A stretch of DNA of 6,945 nucleotides from Bacteroidales bacterium (lineage in GTDB: Bacteria; Bacteroidota; Bacteroidia; Bacteroidales; JALTDM01). Below the pieces are notes generated by a model, which was not told where the DNA came from, searched no databases, and saw only the letters and a program-made list of their open reading frames with translations. Location of the stretch: contig JALTEO010000281.1 in assembly GCA_027073875.1 (NCBI GenBank), forward strand, positions 1 through 6,945, written 5' to 3'. Of the stretch, positions 1 through 4,926 are shown piece after piece; within the stretch, counting starts at the first letter, position 1; every line of letters begins with the position of its first letter. Both the position numbers and the translations under genes were made by a program.

Positions 1-127
1 ATATTAGTAAATGGTATAACATAAAGGGTCAAGAAAACTTTTACCTTGTGTCAAATTATTAGTTCGAAAAACTTATAAGATTTCTACGAATGGTATTAAA
101 AAGTTTGAATGTTTTTCAATGTTTTCT
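1..127. other. Left-edge non-coding stretch, possibly with the tail of a truncated gene
   Basis: This AT-rich stretch lies downstream of the minus-strand secreted protein gene. The only coding hint is plus-strand frame 3. It is open from the window edge to a TAG at 60-62, giving 19 codons that end ...ENFYLVSNY. It could be the C-terminus of a gene entering from the left, but 19 codons are too few to call. The rest shows no gene on either strand. Confidence 0.4.
98..119 (-). terminator. Possible weak terminator of the T9SS cargo gene
   Basis: On the minus strand, 8 bp past the stop codon, TTGAA and TTCAA form a 5-bp inverted repeat (115-119 with 105-109) around a 5-nt loop. After AC comes TTTTT (102-98). 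Position and T-run suit an intrinsic terminator. The stem has one G:C pair and is thermodynamically weak, so this is only a candidate. Confidence 0.22.
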
Positions 128-1222
128 TTAATTTACAACAAATTTATCCATAACTCTCTTATTATTATTGATCATCATCGAATAATAATAAATTCCCGGA
201 TTTAGATTTTTAACAGGAATCTTTAGTTGATTTTGTTTTGGATCTAATATCGTTTGTAAAATAACTTTACCTGTAATATCATATATTATCAGTTCTTTAG
301 AAGTATTGAAGTTGTAATCGAATGAAACAAAATCCGTAGCCGGAACAGGATAAGGTTTACTGATAAAATTACCATCCGGTTCAAGGTAACTTATGGCCAC
401 AGCAATATCATATTTTACAATAACGAAAGCCGAATCTGCAGGGTTATCTTTATCCCAAAAAGTGTATCTTATTTCTGAAACACCGGCATCAGAAATCCAA
501 ATACTGGCATCAAATGTTGAATCAATTGTACCACTGGCAACATTTACCGGATTAGCAGCCGTATCGGAAGAATAACATGAGGAACCGAAACAAAATGTAT
601 TTCCTGAAAGTCCATCTTCATAAATAACATGCTTGCAAACCAAAGTCTGAATATTTTGACTGCCGACATTTTGGATATGAGCATAATAATATACCATGCC
701 ATCTGACACAGTTCCATTAACCGTAACAGTTGTTCCGGAAACATCTACATTATTCGTATCTAACACCCTTAAATTATGCCCAAAAGCAGTCATATCATAT
801 TTTACAATAACGAAAACTGAATCTGAAGGGTTATTTTTATCCCAAAAAGTATATCTTATTTCTGAAACACCGGCATCGGAAATCCAAATAGTGGCATTAA
901 ATGTTGAATCAATCGTACTGTCAGCAATATTTACTGGAGAAGGAATTGTATCAGAAGAATAACATGCACCATCTAAACAAAAAGAGTCTCTTTCAAGTCC
1001 GTTTTCATAAATAATATGTTTGCAAATTAAGATTTGAACACTTTGACTGTCAACATTCTGAATATGAGCATGGTAAGACGCAGAATCATCTAATACAGTT
1101 CCACTAACCGTAACAGTCGTTCCGGAAACATCCACATTATTTGTATCCAATATTCTTAAACTTTGTCCAAAAATAGTAGTCGTTAAAAATGCCAAAACAG
1201 CTAAAAAATAAATCTTTTTCAC
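128..1222 (-). CDS. Secreted two-module protein with T9SS type A sorting domain
   Basis: A 364-residue protein predicted to be exported by Sec and then secreted or surface-attached by the type IX system. Residues 1-19 form a signal peptide: MKK, a hydrophobic core, then a likely cut after IFG. Two modules follow without gaps, about 18-143 and 147-272, offset by exactly 129 residues and about 70% identical by hand count. Each holds the cysteine pattern C...FCxxxxCYSSDT (C67/C82/C87 and C196/C211/C216) and a near-identical block TIWISDAGVSEIRYTFWDK. Residues about 287-364 look like the T9SS type A domain: a YPVPATD start, IYDITGK, LNPGIYYYS and a terminal KFVVN. From memory, the module resembles one common in Bacteroidota T9SS cargo; its function is unknown to me. 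The start is GTG at 1222: an in-frame stop at 1240-1238 precedes it, with no ATG between, and the next ATG would lose the signal peptide. It is probably monocistronic, with its own promoter at 1249-1281. Confidence 0.9.
   Translation of the reverse strand: MKKIYFLAVLAFLTTTIFGQSLRILDTNNVDVSGTTVTVSGTVLDDSASYHAHIQNVDSQSVQILICKHIIYENGLERDSFCLDGACYSSDTIPSPVNIADSTIDSTFNATIWISDAGVSEIRYTFWDKNNPSDSVFVIVKYDMTAFGHNLRVLDTNNVDVSGTTVTVNGTVSDGMVYYYAHIQNVGSQNIQTLVCKHVIYEDGLSGNTFCFGSSCYSSDTAANPVNVASGTIDSTFDASIWISDAGVSEIRYTFWDKDNPADSAFVIVKYDIAVAISYLEPDGNFISKPYPVPATDFVSFDYNFNTSKELIIYDITGKVILQTILDPKQNQLKIPVKNLNPGIYYYSMMINNNKRVMDKFVVN
407..784 (-). repeat. Tandem module, copy 2 (C-terminal)
   Basis: Second copy of the duplication, encoding residues 147-272 of the T9SS cargo protein. 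It directly precedes the linker to the sorting domain. All three cysteines of copy 1 are kept at equivalent positions (C196, C211, C216). Substitutions cluster after GTV (residues 173-180) and in the stretch between the cysteines. There are no frameshifts or gaps relative to copy 1. Confidence 0.9.
794..1171 (-). repeat. Tandem module, copy 1 (N-terminal)
   Basis: First copy of a 387-bp-period duplication inside the T9SS cargo gene, encoding residues 18-143. It aligns without gaps to 407-784. Conservation is highest at 794-912, the block encoding the IWISDAGVSEIRYTFWDK region through KYD, and lowest around the cysteine loop (960-1010). The boundary lies at the signal-peptide end: the FG of IFG|Q is matched by the FG before copy 2. 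Confidence 0.9.
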
Positions 1223-1248
1223 ACCTAATTTTTTTAATTAACAACTTA

Positions 1249-1281
1249 CAAAGGTAAAATATTTTTCTTGAGAGAACCAAA
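1249..1281 (-). promoter_or_regulatory. Bacteroidota-type promoter for the T9SS cargo gene
   Basis: On the minus strand, TTTG (1281-1278) is followed after 21 bp by TACCTTTG (1256-1249). This exactly matches the -7 consensus TAnnTTTG of the Bacteroidota housekeeping sigma factor. The spacing falls inside the 17-23 bp reported between the -33 TTG and the -7 box. Transcription would begin near 1244, leaving a leader of about 20 nt before the GTG start. No experimental support is available. Confidence 0.65.
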
Positions 1282-1433
1282 TAAAAAAATATATGATCAA
1301 AATATATCTCTATGATTATCTGATATTCTGTATTATATAATAGAATAAGAATTAAAAGGAATTCTAAAAAAGTAGGGATAATTATAAAAAATCCCATGAA
1401 TTTTCCGGATTAAATTAAGTCAAAAATAAATAC

Positions 1434-1441
1434 TACTTTTG
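1434..1441 (+). promoter_or_regulatory. Candidate -7 box for the M23-dxr-rseP operon
   Basis: TACTTTTG matches TAnnTTTG and ends 22 bp before the ATG at 1464. That is nearly the same geometry as the promoter of the divergent gene. No TTG lies at the expected -33 distance, so the promoter is either weak, activated by a regulator, or a chance match in AT-rich DNA. Confidence 0.4.
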
Positions 1442-1463
1442 TTCGTTTATTTTATTTACTTAA

Positions 1464-2318
1464 ATGGAAGAGCTAAAAAAGGATAAGAAACAAAGGATTG
1501 CCGTTTTCTATGACAGTGCCTATAAAGAGATTTCAAGAATCTTATACACAAAAGTTCAAGTATGGTGGTTGGCACTGTTCGTTTTCATCGTATTGTTTAT
1601 TTTAGATTTTTTTATCATATCATATACTCCGGCAAAATATCTTATCCCCGGCTATCCGACAAAAGAAATTATTACCACCATGCGGATAAACGATGTAATG
1701 CTTGATTCTATCCGGCAACAGCTGGAAATGAAAAATCAATACATCACAAACCTCATAAAGGTTTTGAAAGGTGATTCTTTAAATAATTACAACCCTAAAA
1801 TTGTTGGCGACTCAAGTCCTAAATTTCCACAAATAAAAAATGTGATTTCGCCGGAAGATTCATCGTTGCGGCAAAAAATTGAAGAGCAAGAAATGTTCTC
1901 AACCGAACCCGGGAATACAGATATTGAGGCACAGGTCAATCTTTATCAACTAAATTTCTTTCCACCGGTAAAAGGTGTCGTCTCCAATCCGTTTAATCCG
2001 TCGCAAAACCACTTGGGTACCGATATTGTTGCTTCGCCTGGTCAACTGGTCTTGGCAGCACTCGACGGAACAATTATCAATGCTTCGTGGGCAGCAGCAA
2101 CGGGCTATTCCGTTCAGATTCAGCACAAATATAATATTATTACTGCCTACAAACATTTAGCAGATGTCATTGTGAAAGAAGGCGATAAAGTTGTTGCCGG
2201 ACAACCAATTGCAACAGTCGGAAATACAGGAGAATTATCTACCGGTCCGCATCTGCATTTTGAATTGTGGCAAAACGGAACACCGCTCAATGCCGAAGAA
2301 TATATTTCGTTTAAATAA
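1464..2318 (+). CDS. Membrane-anchored M23 (LytM-type) peptidase
   Basis: A 284-residue zinc metallopeptidase expected to cut peptidoglycan cross-links in the periplasm. The N-terminus (1-32) is lysine/arginine-rich and cytoplasmic. One transmembrane helix spans about 33-54, followed by a polar periplasmic linker (about 60-160) that may be partly helical. The M23 domain (about 165-280) is intact: HLGTD gives ligands H183 and D187, YKH gives H231, and HLHF gives H263 and H265. A complete catalytic set argues for an active enzyme rather than a degenerate EnvC/NlpD-like activator. The ATG at 1464 is chosen because the TM-preceding basic segment follows directly and a -7 box lies 22 bp upstream. 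It is probably the first gene of the operon with dxr, whose ATG comes 4 bp after its stop. The exact substrate bond cannot be told from sequence. Confidence 0.95.
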   Translation: MEELKKDKKQRIAVFYDSAYKEISRILYTKVQVWWLALFVFIVLFILDFFIISYTPAKYLIPGYPTKEIITTMRINDVMLDSIRQQLEMKNQYITNLIKVLKGDSLNNYNPKIVGDSSPKFPQIKNVISPEDSSLRQKIEEQEMFSTEPGNTDIEAQVNLYQLNFFPPVKGVVSNPFNPSQNHLGTDIVASPGQLVLAALDGTIINASWAAATGYSVQIQHKYNIITAYKHLADVIVKEGDKVVAGQPIATVGNTGELSTGPHLHFELWQNGTPLNAEEYISFK

Positions 2319-2322
2319 GACC

Positions 2323-3489
2323 ATGGAACAAAAAAAAATTGCTATTCTCGGTGCTACGGGATCTATAGGAACACAGGCATTAGAAGTAGTGGAGCAACAT
2401 CCCGAACAATTTATTGTGGAAGTGCTGACGGCACAAAACAATGCTGACTTGCTTATTGCTCAAGCACAAAAATTTCACCCGGACACTGTTATCATCGGTG
2501 ATGAATCACAGTACGAAAAAGTAAAAGATGCTTTGGCTTCGGAACCTATTAAAGTATTTGCCGGCAAAGAAAGTATCAACAAAATTGTAGAATCCGGCGA
2601 AATAGACTTTGTGCTAACGGCAATTGTCGGTTTTGCAGGATTGGAGCCAACGCTAAACGCTATCCGTGCAGGAAAAACCATTGGCTTGGCAAATAAGGAA
2701 ACGCTGGTGGTCGCCGGCGAGATCATAATGCAAGAGGCACAAAAATATCAGACACCGATTATTCCTATTGATTCCGAGCATTCTGCCATTTTCCAGTGTT
2801 TGACAGGAGAATATCCCAACGAAGTAAAAAAACTGATTCTGACAGCTTCCGGCGGTCCGTTTCGCGGAGAAACATTTGAAAGCTTACAGGGAAAAACCCG
2901 TGCTGATGCCTTGAAACATCCTAACTGGGATATGGGAAATAAAATCACCATTGATTCGGCATCTATGGTTAATAAAGGATTGGAGGTAATAGAAGCACAC
3001 TGGCTGTTTAATGTGCCTGCCGAAAAGATTGATATCATTGTGCATCCACAGTCCATTATCCATTCCTTGGTGCAATTTTATGACGGCAGTATTAAAGCCC
3101 AAATGGGGTTGCCCGATATGCGTGTACCCATTCAATATGCTTTGTCGTTTCCTAAACGGCTGCCCAATAACTTCCCCGATTTTGATTTTTCCGATTATCC
3201 GCAACTTACATTCGAAAAACCCGACAAAACAGTTTTTAGGAGTATTAAAATAGCTTATGAGGTTTTGGAAAAATCCGGAAATATGCCTTGTATTTTTAAT
3301 GCTGCCAACGAAATTGCCGTAGCTGCATTTTTGGCGGAACAAATCCGGTTTACCGATATTTTTGAGGTTTTGGAAAAAACATTAAATAAAGTGTCGTATC
3401 TTCGTCAGCCAAAATTTGAAGAACTGATGGCTTCCGATATGGAAGCACGCCGTCAGGCGGAACAAATTATTAAACAAATAAAATTGTAG
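2323..3489 (+). CDS. dxr: 1-deoxy-D-xylulose 5-phosphate reductoisomerase
   Basis: This cytoplasmic enzyme (388 aa, normal length) converts DXP to 2-C-methyl-D-erythritol 4-phosphate with NADPH, the second step of the MEP isoprenoid pathway and the target of fosmidomycin. The NADPH-binding loop GATGSIG is at 10-16, with LANKE at 122-126. Metal ligands are D150 and E152 in PIDSEHSAIFQ and E221 in MVNKGLE. Substrate-binding signatures are ASGGPF (175-180), HPNWDMG (199-205) and HPQSIIHS (241-248). The C-terminal helical domain (about 300-388) is complete. The ATG at 2323 is chosen although the frame is open back to 2191: it places the Rossmann strand KKIAILG at the very N-terminus as in other DXRs, and the longer form would overlap the M23 gene by 128 bp. 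It lies 4 bp after the M23 stop and abuts rseP. All key residues are present, so the organism should use the MEP route. Confidence 0.98.
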   Translation: MEQKKIAILGATGSIGTQALEVVEQHPEQFIVEVLTAQNNADLLIAQAQKFHPDTVIIGDESQYEKVKDALASEPIKVFAGKESINKIVESGEIDFVLTAIVGFAGLEPTLNAIRAGKTIGLANKETLVVAGEIIMQEAQKYQTPIIPIDSEHSAIFQCLTGEYPNEVKKLILTASGGPFRGETFESLQGKTRADALKHPNWDMGNKITIDSASMVNKGLEVIEAHWLFNVPAEKIDIIVHPQSIIHSLVQFYDGSIKAQMGLPDMRVPIQYALSFPKRLPNNFPDFDFSDYPQLTFEKPDKTVFRSIKIAYEVLEKSGNMPCIFNAANEIAVAAFLAEQIRFTDIFEVLEKTLNKVSYLRQPKFEELMASDMEARRQAEQIIKQIKL

Positions 3490-4812
3490 ATGGAAACCTT
3501 TATTAGAATAGCCCAACTCTTGTTAAGTTTATCTATCCTCATCATTTTGCATGAGTCGGGACACTTTTTCTTTGCTAAATTATTTAAAACCCGTGTGGAG
3601 AAATTTTATATGTTCTTTGATCCGTGGTTTTCGCTGTTTAAAATAAAAAAAGGTGAAACGGAATATGGTGTCGGTTGGCTACCACTTGGCGGCTATGTTA
3701 AAATTTCCGGTATGATTGACGAGTCAATGGATAAAGAACAAATGAAACAACCGCCGCAACCGTGGGAATTCCGCTCTAAACCTGCCGGACAACGACTGCT
3801 AATAATGCTCGGTGGTATTTTGGTAAATATTTTACTGGCTTTCGTCATTTATATCATGGTAATGTGGACATGGGGCGAAGAATATCTGCCGACACAAAAT
3901 GTATCGTACGGCATTATGGTTGATTCCGTAGGCGAAGAACTCGGTTTGCAAAATGGCGACAAAATTATATCTGTCGGACATCAAGCCATAGATAATTTTA
4001 GAAAAATACCTGCCGTTATCGTGCTGGATAATCCCAAAACCATTGAGGTGGAACGAAACGGAAAGACGATTGAAATTCCTATAAATAAAGACCTAATTCC
4101 AAAATTATTGAAAGACCCAAAATTTATAGCCCCAAGAATTCCTTGGGTAATTGGGAAAGTCTTTAAAGGTAAGCCGGCAGACAAAGCAGGTTTTTTGGCA
4201 GGTGACAAGATTATTAAAATTAATGGCAAAGATAAATTCTTTGACAACAATGGATTATCAATGCGTAAATATCGATCTAAAAAAATAGTTATTACCGTAG
4301 TCCGTAACGGAAACACGCTTGATATTCCCGTTAAAGTAGGCGAAGATGGTATGATAGGTGTGAAAATTGAAATTGGGAAAGACCTCAGCAAAATCTTCAA
4401 GCTGAAGAAAATTAATTATTCCTTTTTTGCCGCTATTCCTGCAGGTATTCACAGGACAATAGAAGTAGGCAAGAGTTATATTCAACAGCTGAAATTAATT
4501 TTCAGCCCGAGTACCGGTGCTTACAAATCGGTTGGTGGATTTATTGCCATTGGGAAAATTTTCCCCGGCGTTTGGGATTGGCAATCGTTTTGGGGATTGA
4601 CGGCTTTTCTGTCCATTATGCTGGCAGTTTTGAATGTATTACCTATTCCGGCACTTGATGGCGGACATGTGATGTTTCTGCTCTACGAGATTATTACCGG
4701 CAAAAAACCCGGCGACAAATTTATGGAGCGGGCACAAATTGTAGGACTAATCATTCTACTCACACTGGTAGTCTTTGCTAATGGCAACGATATTGTTAAG
4801 CTGTTCCATTAG
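3490..4812 (+). CDS. rseP: RIP metalloprotease RseP (site-2 protease family)
   Basis: A 440-residue inner-membrane zinc protease for regulated intramembrane proteolysis. In E. coli it finishes cleavage of the anti-sigma factor RseA and clears signal-peptide remnants; here the substrate is unknown. The zinc motif HESGH (H21, E22, H25) lies in the first helix and the third ligand in PALDGG (D390), matching E. coli RseP closely in position. Other marks are GVGWLPLGGYVKI (60-72), a second helix about 102-126, two PDZ domains (about 138-200 and 220-293), and helices about 366-388 and 415-431. The ATG directly follows the dxr TAG with no spacer and no visible Shine-Dalgarno, which suggests translational coupling. 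In E. coli dxr and rseP also share a neighbourhood, with uppS and cdsA between; those genes are absent here. The gene is complete and looks functional. Confidence 0.97.
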   Translation: METFIRIAQLLLSLSILIILHESGHFFFAKLFKTRVEKFYMFFDPWFSLFKIKKGETEYGVGWLPLGGYVKISGMIDESMDKEQMKQPPQPWEFRSKPAGQRLLIMLGGILVNILLAFVIYIMVMWTWGEEYLPTQNVSYGIMVDSVGEELGLQNGDKIISVGHQAIDNFRKIPAVIVLDNPKTIEVERNGKTIEIPINKDLIPKLLKDPKFIAPRIPWVIGKVFKGKPADKAGFLAGDKIIKINGKDKFFDNNGLSMRKYRSKKIVITVVRNGNTLDIPVKVGEDGMIGVKIEIGKDLSKIFKLKKINYSFFAAIPAGIHRTIEVGKSYIQQLKLIFSPSTGAYKSVGGFIAIGKIFPGVWDWQSFWGLTAFLSIMLAVLNVLPIPALDGGHVMFLLYEIITGKKPGDKFMERAQIVGLIILLTLVVFANGNDIVKLFH

Positions 4813-4926
4813 CGAGCTTTGTTGTTTTGGTTTTACTCCCTAAAAAAATCTTAAAAGAAAAAAGAGACCATCTTATTTACTTTTGAGACAGCCTCATCTT
4901 TACCACACGATACAATCGTACGGCAA
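4813..4926. other. Convergent intergenic spacer
   Basis: These 114 bp lie between the converging rseP and acyl-CoA dehydrogenase genes. They contain A/T tracts (poly-A on plus near 4843-4849 and 4857-4863, reading as T-runs on minus). A small hairpin TGAG/CTCA lies at 4884-4896, and another, ACGAT/ATCGT, at 4907-4919 with a 3-nt loop. Neither hairpin is a canonical strong terminator, although both genes must end transcription here. The sequence at 4881-4895 resembles an insertion-sequence terminus. Confidence 0.55.
4884..4896. terminator. Possible weak bidirectional hairpin
   Basis: TGAG (4884-4887) pairs with CTCA (4893-4896) around a 5-nt loop. Read on plus, TCTTT follows. Read on minus, AAAAG and then T-rich sequence further on (4863-4857) follow. 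It lies between two converging genes, where a shared terminator is expected, but the stem is only 4 bp and lacks an immediate T-run. Confidence 0.2.

Larger units (their letters stand above)
1223..1463. other. Divergent intergenic region between T9SS cargo and M23 operon
   Basis: These 241 bp of very AT-rich DNA separate two divergently transcribed genes. They hold a well-formed Bacteroidota promoter for the minus-strand gene (1249-1281) and a -7-type box for the plus-strand operon (1434-1441). A perfect GGGAT/ATCCC inverted repeat (1375-1379 and 1391-1395, spacer 11) lies between them. The hydrophobic minus-strand frame across this region is a composition artefact and is not called. Confidence 0.7.

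Noticed and set aside
393..962. Paired plus-strand frames (393-575 and 696-962) with similar sequences such as AISYFTITK
   Set aside because: Their similarity looked striking, but it is the antisense reading of the two duplicated modules. It is explained by the repeat in the T9SS cargo gene.
1137..1397. Hydrophobic 86-codon minus-strand frame across the divergent promoter region
   Set aside because: It overlaps the start of the T9SS cargo gene in another frame and covers its promoter. Its Phe/Ile/Leu/Tyr richness is what AT-rich DNA yields by chance.
2191..2322. N-terminal extension of dxr starting at 2191
   Set aside because: The frame is open, but these 44 codons overlap the conserved HLHF end of the M23 gene. 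They are not DXR-like, and the ATG at 2323 gives the standard N-terminus.
2884..3342. 152-codon frame antisense to dxr
   Set aside because: It lies entirely inside a well-supported gene and has no recognisable domain, so it is a shadow of dxr codon usage.
3981..4485. Minus-strand frames opposite the rseP PDZ region
   Set aside because: They are shadows of rseP, with no independent evidence.
4907..4919. ACGAT/ATCGT hairpin as an intrinsic terminator
   Set aside because: The stem is 5 bp with a 3-nt loop and no T-run on either side. It is likely incidental.
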